NCBI GenBank assembly: GCA_047030855.1
Contig: JBKYIJ010000008.1
Coordinates: 682,001-746,000 of the forward strand
Direction: 5' to 3'
From: QVMM01 sp047030855
GTDB lineage: Bacteria; Bacteroidota; Bacteroidia; Bacteroidales; Dysgonomonadaceae
DNA: 64,000 nucleotides
The notes under the pieces are model-generated. The model saw nothing but the letters and a program-made list of their open reading frames with translations. It did not search any database and had not been told where the DNA came from. Shown piece by piece: positions 9,081 through 19,420 of this stretch. Position 1 is the stretch's first letter; each line of letters starts with the position of its first letter. A program made the translations under genes and the position numbers.

Positions 9081-9788
9081 ATGGATTTTGTCTAGGAGAG
9101 ATAATATATATAAACAAACCCTTACACTGGACTTCGTTTGATTTGGTGCGGAAAATACGAACAAGCCTGTGCCGAAAACTGAAGATAAAAAAAACTCAAA
9201 GTCGGGCATGCAGGAACACTTGATCCGCTGGCGACAGGAGTAATGATTATCTGCACAGGAAAAAAAACGAAACTGATAGAGTCTTTTCAGTATCAGACAA
9301 AAGAATACGTCGCAACAATCAAATTGGGTGCAACTACTCCTTCTTTTGATCTGGAAACAGAAATAGACGAAGTTTATCCCGTAGATCATATAACCGAAGA
9401 TGATGTCCGAAATAAATTGAAAACATTTGTTGGCAGCATCGAACAGGTACCTCCTGCTTATTCCGCTTGCAAAGTAAACGGCGTCAGAGCTTATAATCTG
9501 GCTCGCGACGGACAGGATGTTGAACTAAAACCCAAATTGTTGGTTATAGATGATATAGAATTGCTCGACTACAGCCTGTCTGTAATCAAGATAAGAGTTG
9601 TTTGCAGCAAGGGCACTTATATCAGAGCATTGGCGAGGGACATAGGGTTAGCCTTGGATAGCGGTGCTCACCTGACAGCTCTGGAACGTACAAGAATAGG
9701 CGAGGTCAGTATAGATGGATGTATGTCGACGGATCAGTTTTATGCCTACTTGGATTCTTGCAAATTAACAAATAATGTAACTGAATAA
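9081..9788 (+). CDS. truB: tRNA pseudouridine(55) synthase, frameshifted
   Basis: TruB converts U55 of tRNA to pseudouridine. All its parts are present but in two frames. ATG GAT TTT starts at 9081; GEIIYINKPLHWTSFDLVR then reads in another frame; from about 9195 the first frame resumes with KVGHAGTLDPLATGVM, which includes the catalytic Asp, and runs to 9788. The sequence becomes continuous if T4 at 9086-9089 gains one T (giving MDFCLGEII) and A8 at 9187-9194 loses one A. The open frame starting at the internal ATG 9243 lacks the catalytic motif, so it is unlikely to be the real protein. The two opposite indels are either real lesions or assembly errors. Confidence 0.88.
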
Positions 9789-9796
9789 TATAAAAT

Positions 9797-10846
9797 ATGA
9801 AGCTTTCACAGTTTAAATTCAATCTGCCTGAAGATCTTATTGCTAAATATCCCGCAAAAAACAGGGATGAGTCGAAATTAATGGTTATTAAAAAAAGCAC
9901 GGGCGAAATAGAGCATAAGGTATTTAAAGACATTCTGGATTATTATAAAGAAAAAGACGTCTTTATATTCAATGACACCAAAGTGTTTCCCGCACGCCTG
10001 TATGGAAATAAAGAAAAGACAGGTGCGAAAATAGAAGTTTTCCTGCTTCGTGAACTGAATGAAGAGCAGCATTTGTGGGATGTTTTGGTAGATCCTGCCA
10101 GAAAAATCAGGATCGGGAATAAACTTTATTTCGGGGAAAATGATTCGATGGTAGCCGAAGTGATTGACAATACGACATCGCGCGGAAGAACGCTTCGTTT
10201 CCTTTATGACGGTCCGAGTTCCGAATTTCGGGCTAACCTTTATGCTCTGGGCGAAACCCCGATACCTAAATATCTGGGTAGAGAAGAGGAAACTCCCGAT
10301 AAAGAACGCTACCAAACCATATTTGCGAAAAACGAAGGAGCTGTCGTCGCTCCTGCGGCAGGAATGCACTTTAGCCGTGAATTGTTAAAGAGGATGGAAA
10401 TAAAAGGAATCGAACAGGCTTTCATAACATTACATTCCGGTCTTGGCAATTACAGAGATATAGATGTTGAGGATCTTACAAAACATAAAATGGATTCCGA
10501 ACAAATGTCCATAAACGAAGAGGCTACAAAAATTGTGAACAAGGCTAAAGAAAATAACGGAAGGATTTGTGCAGTGGGAACATCCGTTATGCGGGCCATA
10601 GAAACGATTGTAAACACCGACGGTCTGCTGAAAGTAAACGAAGGCTGGACAAATAAATTTATATTCCCCCCTTATGATTTCCACATAGCGGACAGCATGG
10701 TGACGAATTTTCACCTGCCTCAATCGACGCTTCTGATGATGACTGCTGCTTTCGGCGGGTATGACCTTATAATGGACGCCTACCAGACAGCGATGAAGGA
10801 AGGATATAAATTCGGCACTTATGGCGACGCTATGCTGATCATTTGA
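9797..10846 (+). CDS. queA: S-adenosylmethionine:tRNA ribosyltransferase-isomerase
   Basis: The 349-residue enzyme transfers the ribosyl part of SAM to 7-aminomethyl-7-deazaguanine in tRNA, making epoxyqueuosine. Family blocks are visible: LPEDLIAKYPAKNRDESKLM at the start, FNDTKVFPARL near residue 56, the EGAVVAPAAGMHF block near 175, GTSVMRAIET near 260 and a C-terminal YKFGTYGDAML. Length is normal. It follows truB by eight bases and ends the ftsX operon before a terminator. Confidence 0.96.
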   Translation: MKLSQFKFNLPEDLIAKYPAKNRDESKLMVIKKSTGEIEHKVFKDILDYYKEKDVFIFNDTKVFPARLYGNKEKTGAKIEVFLLRELNEEQHLWDVLVDPARKIRIGNKLYFGENDSMVAEVIDNTTSRGRTLRFLYDGPSSEFRANLYALGETPIPKYLGREEETPDKERYQTIFAKNEGAVVAPAAGMHFSRELLKRMEIKGIEQAFITLHSGLGNYRDIDVEDLTKHKMDSEQMSINEEATKIVNKAKENNGRICAVGTSVMRAIETIVNTDGLLKVNEGWTNKFIFPPYDFHIADSMVTNFHLPQSTLLMMTAAFGGYDLIMDAYQTAMKEGYKFGTYGDAMLII

Positions 10847-10871
10847 CGTATCTTCATTAAAATATTAAAGG

Positions 10872-10911
10872 AAGGCAAGATTCGGTAACTTATTTGAATT
10901 TTGCCTTTTGT
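10872..10911 (+). terminator. terminator after queA
   Basis: AAGGCAA (10872-10878) pairs with TTGCCTT (10901-10907), extended by ATTC/GAAT, and runs into a T-rich tract. It closes the ftsX-queA operon. Confidence 0.7.
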
Positions 10912-10961
10912 TTTGAATTTTTGAATAATTACTAACGAAAAATAAGGCACGTTAATAGTGG

Positions 10962-10991
10962 TTGATAACCGTAAATATTTTTTTACTTTTG
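10962..10991 (+). promoter_or_regulatory. promoter of the class A PBP gene
   Basis: TTG (10962-10964), a 19-bp spacer and TACTTTTG (10984-10991) match both Bacteroidota promoter boxes at the preferred spacing. The box ends 34 bp before the ATG at 11026, which supports that ATG as the true start. Confidence 0.75.
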
Positions 10992-11025
10992 TAGACAATC
11001 ACTAACTATTTATTAGTTAATAGAA

Positions 11026-13387
11026 ATGGCAAAAAAAGAAGAAAGAAAAGTCAAATAAAAAGAAACATAATAATATAGTAAAAGTACTTTGGGGTATTTT
11101 CCTTCTGGGTATTTTTTCTGTCGTGCTGATATTTGCCCTTATTGCAGGCGGAGTGATAGGATACATGCCTCCGATAGAAGATCTTGAAAACCCCATAGAT
11201 AAATATGCCTCACAGGTTTATTCCGCTGACAATGAACTGTTAGGTACATATTCCCAAAGTAAAGAAAACCGTATCTATTCCCGATATTCGGACTTGTCGC
11301 CCTATCTGGTTGAAGCTTTAATCGCCACAGAGGATGCCCGTTTCTATTCTCATTCGGGTATTGATGTTCAGGCTTTTTTCAGAGCCATGGTCAAAAGAGG
11401 AGTGTTGCAACAGAAAAGCGGCGGCGGCGGGAGTACCATTACGCAGCAATTGGCTAAACAGTTATATTCCCCACCTGCGGAAAATGTTGTCGAACGGCTT
11501 TTACAAAAACCTATCGAATGGGTTATTGCGGTTCAGCTCGAAAAATATTATACAAAAGAAGATATAATAAATCTGTATCTCAATAAGTTTGATTTCCTTA
11601 ACAATGCGGTAGGAATACAATCCGCTTCGAAAGTCTATTTTAATAAATTGCCTAAGGATCTGACCGTCGAGGAAGCCGCTACGCTTATCGGTATGTGTAA
11701 AAACCCTTCGCAATTCAATCCTAATCGTCGTCCTGATGCAACGCGAGGACGTAGAAATGTCGTGCTCGATCAGATGTGCAAAGCGAAATATTTGTCTGAA
11801 GCGGAAGCCGATTCTCTGAAACAATTACCGTTGGTGTTGGATTTCAGGAGAGTGGATCATAAAGATGGTTTAGCTCCGTATTTTCGGGAATATCTTAGAA
11901 TAATAATGACGGCTAAAAAACCTGAAATATCTCAGTATGCCGCATGGCAGGCAGAACAGTATAAAGTGGATTCAACCCAATGGGCGGATAATCCGTTGTA
12001 TGGTTGGTGCAATAAAAACAAGAAGCCCGGAGGAGGCAATTACAACCTGTATATTGATGGGCTGAAAATATATTCTACAATCGATTCCCGCATGCAGAAA
12101 TATGCAGAGGAAGCGGTGGAAGAACATATGGGAGGTTATCTGCAACCTTTGTTCGAAAAAGAGAAGAACGGACGTTCATACGCACCGTTTTCGTATGCCG
12201 TCGCCAAGAATGCCGATTCGTTGATCTATCGGGCAATGAAAGTAACGGACAGATACAGAGTGCTTAAAAAACAAGGACTTACCGATAAAGAAATTTATAA
12301 TAATTTCAAGAAACCTGCCGAAATGAAGGTATTTACTTGGCATGGCGAGGTTGATACCGTGATGACTCCTTGGGACTCGATCCGCTATCATAAAAGCTTT
12401 TTGCGCGCAGGTTTTATGGCTATGAACCCTAACGGGCAGGTAAAGGCGTATGTGGGTGGAATTAACTTTAATTTCTTTCAATACGATATGGCAAGTATCG
12501 GAAGAAGGCAGATCGGCTCTACAATAAAACCATACCTTTATACATTGGCTATGCAGGACGGAATGACACCTTGCGACGAGATGCTTCATGTGCAACAGGT
12601 GCTGATTACCGAAAACGGAAGGGAATGGATACCTCGAAATGCCAATCAAAAAAGGATCGGAGAGATGGTGTCGATCAAATGGGGTTTGCAGAACTCCGAT
12701 AACTGGGTTACTGCCTATCTGATGAAGACAACCACTCCGTATAATTTCGTGCGAATGCTTCATTCTTTCGGAATTACAGGAAAGATAGATCCTGTGGTAT
12801 CGCTTAGTCTCGGGACCTGTGATGTTTCTGTCAGCGAGATGACGGCAGCCTATACGGCGTTCGTTAACAAAGGGATAAGAAGTAATCCGCTGTACGTGAC
12901 ACGAATAGAAGACTCGTTCGGAAATATTATTGCGACTTTCACGCCTCAGATGCAAGAAGTATTTGATGAAGTAACTTATGTGAAAATGTTGGATATGCTT
13001 CGTGCAGTGATCGATGGCGGTAGCGGTAGCCGTGTTCGTTTTAAATACGGGATAAAAGGTCCTATGGGAGGGAAAACGGGTACTACACAAAATAATTCTG
13101 ACGGATGGTTTATGGGATTTACGCCTAAGATTGTGGCAGGATGCTGGGTTGGAGGTGAAGACCGTTCCATACATTTTGACCGTATGGCATACGGACAGGG
13201 GGCGAGTATGGCATTACCTATATACGGATTATTTATGCAAAAACTTTATGCCGATCCCGAATTGGGTTATGGACCTGAGGATCAGTTTGAAACGGTTAAA
13301 GGCAGTCCTAACCCTTGCGATAAGTCCGATTCTTTGGATGAATATATAGATAATCAACCTGTCGGGTTGGACGAAATGTTTAATTGA
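11026..13387 (+). CDS. class A penicillin-binding protein (PBP1A type), frameshift near start
   Basis: This bifunctional enzyme polymerises glycan strands (GT51) and crosslinks peptides. The GT51 block with EDARFYSHSGID and GGSTITQQLAKQL is near residues 105-150 of the repaired protein; the transpeptidase motifs are STIK, SDN and KTGTT. The natural start is ATG 11026, followed by a Lys-rich tail and a membrane helix. An A7 run at 11031-11037 is one A too long, so that frame stops after ten codons; with A6 it reads MAKKKKEKSN and joins the long frame, giving about 787 residues. The only in-frame alternative, GTG 11123, would start inside the membrane helix and lose the basic anchor. Confidence 0.9.
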
Positions 13388-13584
13388 TTTTTTAGGTTTT
13401 TCACATAAATTACTGTTTTTCAGAAAGCTGATTGAACTCATAGATAAAATCAATGAGACAGGGAGGGTGATTTGCTAATTAACTAATCAATTGATTTTCA
13501 ATATATTACTTATATATCTTTTTGTTTTTTGAAATTATTTTATTAAATACTTGTGAAATAAAATTTTTTTGATAAAAAAGATTA

Positions 13585-13592
13585 TAACTTTG
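13585..13592 (+). promoter_or_regulatory. -7 box of the sigma factor promoter
   Basis: TAACTTTG matches TAnnTTTG exactly, 53 bp before the start at 13646. No -33 box is found at 19-21 bp. The rest of 13388-13645 is AT-rich with nothing else recognisable. Confidence 0.5.
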
Positions 13593-13645
13593 TTAGAGTA
13601 ATATTAAAGGTTACACGAAAGTTACGACCTGTAAATTTTGTTGTT

Positions 13646-14173
13646 ATGAAAACAAATAGTAAAAAAAATTTTGAAGACAAGCTGATGACCTTGCAAAATA
13701 ATATGATGAATTTTGCACTGACGTTGACAGCTAACAAAGAAGAGGCTAAAGACCTCCTACAAGAAACTACTCTGCGCGCTTTAGACAATAAAGATAAATA
13801 TTATGAGAATGTAAACTTCAAAGGATGGGTATTTACAATTATGCACAACATATTTGTAAATAATTACAGAAGAATAGTCCGTACTCAGACAATAATCGAT
13901 CAGACCGATAATCTTTATCATCTTAATTTGCCGCAAGATTCAGGGTTTAACACTCCTGAAGGTTCTTATACGATAAATGAAATAAATAAAGCAATCAACA
14001 GTTTTTCCGACGAATATAAGGTTCCGTTCTCAATGCATGTTTCGGGATATAAGTATGAAGAAATTGCGCAAAAACTTGATTTGCCTATTGGTACTGTAAA
14101 AAGCCGTATCTTCTTTGCAAGAAAAAGATTACAGGAAATGCTTAAAGATTACAGATATCAGGATAGAGAATAA
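13646..14173 (+). CDS. ECF-like RNA polymerase sigma factor
   Basis: The 175-residue protein has sigma region 2 (about 20-85, with DLLQETTLRAL and FKGWVFTIMHNIFVNNYRR) and region 4 (about 115-165, with the helix-turn-helix YEEIAQKLDLPIGTVKSRI). This two-domain layout is that of group 4 sigma factors. No anti-sigma gene lies next to it; the following gene is convergent cysS. Stand-alone sigma factors of this size are common in Bacteroidales. The target promoters cannot be inferred. Confidence 0.9.
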   Translation: MKTNSKKNFEDKLMTLQNNMMNFALTLTANKEEAKDLLQETTLRALDNKDKYYENVNFKGWVFTIMHNIFVNNYRRIVRTQTIIDQTDNLYHLNLPQDSGFNTPEGSYTINEINKAINSFSDEYKVPFSMHVSGYKYEEIAQKLDLPIGTVKSRIFFARKRLQEMLKDYRYQDRE

Positions 14174-14192
14174 AATCTCGGCATATAGATAA

Positions 14193-14228
14193 AATAAAAA
14201 AGGGTGGAATTTCCACCCTTTTTTATTT
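14193..14228. terminator. bidirectional terminator, sigma factor/cysS
   Basis: GGGTGGAA (14202-14209) and TTCCACCC (14211-14218) form a perfect stem flanked by A-rich sequence on the left and a T run on the right. It serves both convergent genes and touches the cysS stop. Confidence 0.9.
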
Positions 14229-15706
14229 TATTCGGCTAAACGCCATTCTGTTCCGTCTTTCCCGTCTTTTATTTCAAAACCGAGATTTGTTAATTCATTC
14301 CTTATCTTGTCGGATGTCGCCCAGTCTTTTTTAGCTTTCGCTTCGGCTCTTAATTCTAAAAGCATATCAATAGCTTTGGAAAAAGATTCGTAAGAGCTAT
14401 CTTTATTGTTAATACTGTTAGCTTTTATTCCCAGTATATCAAATAAGAATAGATTGAAAATATTTTTTATTTCTTCTATGTCCTCTTTCGAGAGATGCAT
14501 ATTGCCTGCGATAGCAGAGTTTACGATTGTTGCCAATTCGAACAAATGGGATATTACGACAGCGGAATTGAGATCGTCGTTCATCGCTTCGTAACATTTG
14601 CTTCTGAAAGTTTTTATCTCTACGTCCGAATTTTCCGATGCAGGTATTTTCTCAATACGGGAATAGGCTTCAAGAAGCCTGTTTAATCCTTTTTCGGCAG
14701 CTTTGAGCGCGTCGTTACTGAAATCGACAGTGCTTCTGTAATGGGCTTGCAATATAAAGAAACGGATAGTCATCGGGCTGTATGCCTGTTCCAAAGATTT
14801 ATTACTGCCTGTGAAAAATTCTTCGAGAGTGATGAAATTGCCCAATGATTTCCCCATTTTTTGTCCGTTAATGGTGATCATATTGTTGTGCATCCAGTAT
14901 CTTACTACCTGATGTTTTTCAGCTGCGGTATTCTGTGCGATTTCGCATTCATGATGCGGAAACATTAAGTCCAGTCCTCCACCGTGAATATCGAATTCTT
15001 TACCGAGGTATTTTATTCCCATCGCGGAACATTCTATGTGCCATCCGGGAAAGCCTTCACTCCAAGGCGACGGCCAGCGCATGATATGTTCGGGCGAGGC
15101 TTTTTTCCACAACGCAAAGTCAATGCTGTGATGTTTCTCTTCCTGTCCGTCGAGAGTTCTGGTGGTGTTTAACAATTCATCAATGTTTCTGTGCGAAAGT
15201 ATACCGTAATTATAACTTTTATCATATTTTGCAACGTCAAAATATACCGATCCGTTGCTTTCGTAAGCAAATCCGTTTTTAATTATTTCTTTGATCAGTT
15301 CTATCTGTTCTATAATATGCCCTGAGGCTCTCGGTTCGATAGACGGCGGCAAAACATTCAGGGCATCCATTGCTTTATGGTAACGGAGGGTGTAGTATTG
15401 CACCACTTCCATTGGTTCCAGTTGTTCAAGGCGAGCCTTTTTTTCGATTTTATCCTCTCCTTCGTCAGCATCGTTTTCTAAGTGCCCTACATCGGTAATA
15501 TTGCGAACGTACCTCACTTTGTAACCAATATGCGTAAGGTATCTGAAAAGCAGGTCGAACGTAATAGCGGGTCTTGCATGTCCCAGATGTGGATCGCCGT
15601 AAACGGTGGGTCCGCATACATACATGCCTACATGCGGCATATGCAGCGGTTCAAACTCTTCTTTTTCGCGATTGAGTGTATTGTAAATGAAAAGTTTTTG
15701 TTCCAT
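14228..15706 (-). CDS. cysS: cysteinyl-tRNA synthetase
   Basis: The class I synthetase charges tRNA-Cys. From ATG 15706 (MEQKLFIYNT) it has 492 residues. The Zn/ATP motif CGPTVYGDPHLGHAR is near 28-42, the HECSAMG-like Zn region (WHIECSAMGI) near 220, and KMGKSLGN near 280. The open frame extends 16 codons upstream, but homologues start at MEQ, so that start is chosen. It is the only gene on this strand between two plus-strand genes. Confidence 0.95.
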   Translation of the reverse strand: MEQKLFIYNTLNREKEEFEPLHMPHVGMYVCGPTVYGDPHLGHARPAITFDLLFRYLTHIGYKVRYVRNITDVGHLENDADEGEDKIEKKARLEQLEPMEVVQYYTLRYHKAMDALNVLPPSIEPRASGHIIEQIELIKEIIKNGFAYESNGSVYFDVAKYDKSYNYGILSHRNIDELLNTTRTLDGQEEKHHSIDFALWKKASPEHIMRWPSPWSEGFPGWHIECSAMGIKYLGKEFDIHGGGLDLMFPHHECEIAQNTAAEKHQVVRYWMHNNMITINGQKMGKSLGNFITLEEFFTGSNKSLEQAYSPMTIRFFILQAHYRSTVDFSNDALKAAEKGLNRLLEAYSRIEKIPASENSDVEIKTFRSKCYEAMNDDLNSAVVISHLFELATIVNSAIAGNMHLSKEDIEEIKNIFNLFLFDILGIKANSINNKDSSYESFSKAIDMLLELRAEAKAKKDWATSDKIRNELTNLGFEIKDGKDGTEWRLAE

Positions 15707-15829
15707 AATCAATTTGCCTGATAAAGAATTGGCATTACAGTATTTTGAGTACAAAAATAAGAATAAATAAATATTAATATGTCAGAAGCTGAAATATAGA
15801 ACAGAAAATTATAATTTTGAAAGACAGTT

Positions 15830-16813
15830 ATGCAGTTCAGAACGAAAATAGACATACCGAAATCGGAGTTAAGCATAGATCATCAGATGAAGACGATGCT
15901 TTTCGGTTCCTGTTTCTCTGAGAATATCGGGAACAGGCTTATTGACAATAAGTTTTATGTTAATAAAAATCCTTTTGGCATTATATATAACCCGTCGTCC
16001 ATATCAAAAGTAATTCGCCGTATAATTGTAGGGGAGAAGTTTACGGAAAACGATTTGTTTTATCACAATCATCTTTACGGCAGTTTCCTTCATCACGGTT
16101 CTTTTTCTGATACGGACAAAGACTGTTGTTTGCAAAATATAAACGCTTCTCTTGATAAGGCTCACAGTGATTTATCGGATGCGGATTTGCTGATAATTAC
16201 TTTCGGGACGGCATACGCTTACAGGTTGAAAGATACGAAGAAAATCGTTTCAAATTGCCATAAATTCCCTGCATCGGAATTTGAGAGAGAAAGATTGAAT
16301 ATAGACGATATTGTAAACGATTGGAGTTTGCTGATACAAAATCTTAGAACTATAAATCCGAACATAAAGTTTCTTTTTACCGTCAGTCCCATTCGTCATT
16401 GGAAAGACGGCGCTCATGAAAATCAGTTGAGCAAATCCCTTTTGCTTTTATCAATAGACCGATTAGAAAAAACTTTCGGAGATGCGTATTATTTTCCGTC
16501 ATACGAAATAATGATGGATGAGTTGCGTGACTATCGTTTCTATGCCGAAGATATGCTGCACCCCAATGACGTAGCATTGGAATATATCTGGAAACTGTTT
16601 CAGGATGCGTACTTTACCGATCAGACAAAAAGCATTGGGAAAGAATGGAGTGCGATCAGGAAGGCCATTGATCACAAACCTTTCAACAAAGATACGGAGT
16701 TGCATAAACAATTTTTAAGGCAAACTTTGTTAAGAGCCGAAACGTTTCAGAATAAATATCCTTACATTCATTGTGAAAAAGAGATCAGCGTGCTACAAGA
16801 GCAGTTGAAATAA
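15830..16813 (+). CDS. GSCFA domain protein
   Basis: The 327-residue protein carries the name-giving motif GSCFSENIG near residues 27-35, followed by NPFGIIYNP, TFGTAYAYR near 125 and FTVSPIRHWKDGAHENQLSKS near 185. Together these define the GSCFA family, a SGNH-hydrolase-like fold thought to act on esters. The Ser in GSCFS and the late Asp/His (DMLHPND) would be the catalytic set; the substrate is unknown. It lies 14 bp before murF-alr in the same direction, so a cell-wall or surface-glycan role is possible but only inferred. Confidence 0.85.
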   Translation: MQFRTKIDIPKSELSIDHQMKTMLFGSCFSENIGNRLIDNKFYVNKNPFGIIYNPSSISKVIRRIIVGEKFTENDLFYHNHLYGSFLHHGSFSDTDKDCCLQNINASLDKAHSDLSDADLLIITFGTAYAYRLKDTKKIVSNCHKFPASEFERERLNIDDIVNDWSLLIQNLRTINPNIKFLFTVSPIRHWKDGAHENQLSKSLLLLSIDRLEKTFGDAYYFPSYEIMMDELRDYRFYAEDMLHPNDVALEYIWKLFQDAYFTDQTKSIGKEWSAIRKAIDHKPFNKDTELHKQFLRQTLLRAETFQNKYPYIHCEKEISVLQEQLK

Positions 16814-16827
16814 AATGGCAGTACAAA

Positions 16828-19299
16828 ATGGATTACTCTATTGCTCAAATTGCGGAAATATTAGGTGTCAAGTCCGATAAATTATTCGACAATAAGGTGA
16901 AATACCTGCTCACCGACAGTAGGAGTTTGTTTTATCCGGGCGAGTCTTTGTTCTTTGCTCTGGAAACGCCGAACAACGACGGACATAAGTTTGTATCGGA
17001 GCTTTATGAAGCGCAAGTACGAAACTTTGTAGTCCATAAAATATTACCCGAATGGGCACACTTCGAGAATGTAAATTTTCTGATAGTGAAAGACACGTTG
17101 TCGGCTCTGCAAAAGCTGGCGACTTATCACCGGAGTCGTTTTGACATTCCAGTCGTCGGCATCACGGGAAGTAATGGAAAGACGGTTGTCAAAGAATGGA
17201 TATATCAGTTGCTCGAATCCGAATTTAAGGTTGTCCGTTCGCCTAGAAGCTATAATTCCCAGATAGGAGTTCCCCTTTCTGTCTGGCAGATTGATGAAGA
17301 TTCGGACATAGGAGTCTTTGAAGCGGGCATATCGGAAGCGGGTGAAATGCAACGCCTCGAAAAAATTATAAAGCCAACTATCGGCGTTCTCACCAATATA
17401 GGAGAGGCTCATCAGGAAAACTTTACGACACTCAAAGAAAAATGTCTGGAAAAACTCGAGTTGTTCAAAGATTGCGATGTCATAATCTGTGAGGAAAATG
17501 ACAAGTTGATCGAAGAATGTATGACAGAAGCCCTGCTTTCACAGAAACGTTTTACATGGTCGTTGACGCCTTCTGCGAACAGCCCTTTGCAAGTTGCAGA
17601 TATTAAACAGGGTAATACGTCAACCCGTTTGGAATATTCTTTCTTAAACTTTGATTTGTCATTTGAAATACCTTACACCGATATAGCATCCGTAAAGAAT
17701 GCGACAACGGCTTTGGCTGTCGCTCTTTATTTACATGTTCCCCTGGAAGCTATAAAAACCAAAATGTCCGAATTGGAACCTGTCGCGATGAGATTGGATG
17801 TGAGGGAAGGAAAAAACAATACCTTAATAATAAATGACGCTTATAATTCGGATCTCAATTCATTAAATATAGCTTTAGACTTTTTGCTCCAGCGTTCGGC
17901 AAATTCGGATAAGAAAAAGACAGTGATAATATCCGATATTTTACAGTCAGGTGTTCAATCAAAAGCCCTTTATGCAAAAGTTTACGATCTGGTTCTCCAC
18001 AAAAAAATAGACAGGATCATAGGAGTCGGCGAATTGATTTCCCAATCGAAAGATATATTTAAGAACATAGAAAATGAGTTTTTCGCATCCACTGACGACC
18101 TGATCCGATCGGGAGTTTGCGATACTTTGAGGAATGAGATAATATTGCTGAAAGGCTCCCGAAGTTTCGAATTCGAGCGTATAAGCGAATTGCTTGAGAA
18201 ACGTACGCATGAAACCGTCCTTGATGTAGATTTGGATGCGATTGTTCATAATTTCAATTTTTACCGTTCAAGGCTGAACCCTAAGACAAAGATTATCTGT
18301 ATGGTTAAAGCGGACGGTTATGGCTCGGGCAGTAGCGAGATTGCAAAAACGCTTCAATACCATAAGTGCGATTATCTGGCTGTTGCTATTGCCGAAGAAG
18401 GCGTCAATCTGAGAAAAGAAGGCATTAAGTTGCCGATAATAGTTCTTAATCCTGAAGTCAATGGTTTTGATGACCTTTTTACCAACGGATTGGAACCTGA
18501 GGTTTATAATTTCCGTATTCTGAACGCATTTATAAAAGAAGCCCAAGCAAGGGGTATCGTAAATTATCCGATTCACCTTAAAATAGATACGGGAATGCAC
18601 AGGCTTGGTTTTTCTTCCGAAGACATTGCCGAATTGCTGAGGGTTTTAAATAACCAAAAAGCGTTGCGTGTGCAGTCTGTTTTTTCACACTTGGCTGCAA
18701 GCGAAAGCTGGGATTTTGATAACTTTACTCATCAGCAGATCGACTCATTCAAAAATACCGCGGAAAAAATAGAAATCGGATATAAATACCCGGTAATGAA
18801 ACATATTCTCAATTCGGCAGGAATAGAACGGTTTCCCGAAGAGCAAATGGATATGGTAAGGCTTGGAATAAGCTTGTATGGAATAAGCGCGAGCGGACTG
18901 TCGGGGCTTAGAAACGTATGCACGCTGAAAACTACTATATTGCAGATTAAGACAGTCAGTCATGACGAAACGGTAGGCTACGGACGTAAGGGACATCTGG
19001 ATCATGACGCGAAAATTGCGACTATACGGATAGGATACGCTGACGGATTGAGCCGGCAATTCGGAAACGGTGTAGGGCATGTGCTTGTCAATGGAAAGCA
19101 AGCCCCGATTGTCGGCAACATCTGCATGGATCTTACTATGATTGATGTGACCGGTATTGATGTTAAAGAAGGCGATGCGGTAGTGGTTTTCGGGCAAAAT
19201 CCGACTATTGTCGATCTTGCGGCAAAAATCGGGACGATCCCTTACGAAATCCTCACATCCGTATCTTCAAGAGTTAAACGTGTTTATTTCAAAGAATAA
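16828..19299 (+). CDS. bifunctional MurF ligase / alanine racemase
   Basis: The 823-residue fusion joins a Mur ligase (about 1-455) to an alanine racemase (about 460-823). The ligase part has the ATP loop GITGSNGKTVVKEW near 110-123 and GSRSFEFE near its end. The racemase part has the PLP lysine in VKADGYGSGS (Lys about 494), the HRLGFS block near 600 and VGYGRKG with the catalytic Tyr near 717. It would supply D-Ala and may add D-Ala-D-Ala to the UDP-MurNAc-tripeptide. The fusion is common in Bacteroidota, usually beside a stand-alone murF, which here is at 34194-35483. Which copy carries the essential ligase activity cannot be told. Confidence 0.93.
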   Translation: MDYSIAQIAEILGVKSDKLFDNKVKYLLTDSRSLFYPGESLFFALETPNNDGHKFVSELYEAQVRNFVVHKILPEWAHFENVNFLIVKDTLSALQKLATYHRSRFDIPVVGITGSNGKTVVKEWIYQLLESEFKVVRSPRSYNSQIGVPLSVWQIDEDSDIGVFEAGISEAGEMQRLEKIIKPTIGVLTNIGEAHQENFTTLKEKCLEKLELFKDCDVIICEENDKLIEECMTEALLSQKRFTWSLTPSANSPLQVADIKQGNTSTRLEYSFLNFDLSFEIPYTDIASVKNATTALAVALYLHVPLEAIKTKMSELEPVAMRLDVREGKNNTLIINDAYNSDLNSLNIALDFLLQRSANSDKKKTVIISDILQSGVQSKALYAKVYDLVLHKKIDRIIGVGELISQSKDIFKNIENEFFASTDDLIRSGVCDTLRNEIILLKGSRSFEFERISELLEKRTHETVLDVDLDAIVHNFNFYRSRLNPKTKIICMVKADGYGSGSSEIAKTLQYHKCDYLAVAIAEEGVNLRKEGIKLPIIVLNPEVNGFDDLFTNGLEPEVYNFRILNAFIKEAQARGIVNYPIHLKIDTGMHRLGFSSEDIAELLRVLNNQKALRVQSVFSHLAASESWDFDNFTHQQIDSFKNTAEKIEIGYKYPVMKHILNSAGIERFPEEQMDMVRLGISLYGISASGLSGLRNVCTLKTTILQIKTVSHDETVGYGRKGHLDHDAKIATIRIGYADGLSRQFGNGVGHVLVNGKQAPIVGNICMDLTMIDVTGIDVKEGDAVVVFGQNPTIVDLAAKIGTIPYEILTSVSSRVKRVYFKE

Positions 19300-19334
19300 T
19301 ATTTTAGTTTTTCTTATATCTTTTAAGATAAAAT

Positions 19335-19378
19335 TACCTTTGTAAAAAATATGTATTCAATATCTAATTCTATATTTG
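19335..19378 (+). promoter_or_regulatory. two -7 boxes before the export operon
   Basis: TACCTTTG (19335-19342) and TATATTTG (19371-19378) both match TAnnTTTG and lie 79 and 43 bp before the tolC-like start. Two start sites are possible; neither has an obvious -33 box. Confidence 0.45.
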
Positions 19379-19420
19379 CATACTCAAATTAATTGACTAG
19401 ACAACTATTTTGTTTGCATT

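Noticed and set aside
9878..10369. 163-codon open frame opposite queA
   Set aside because: Shadow of queA; composition unlike a real protein.
12176..13174. 332-codon open frame on the minus strand inside the PBP gene
   Set aside because: Its translation has no family pattern and is rich in His, Ser and Arg, as expected for the reverse strand of a conserved gene.
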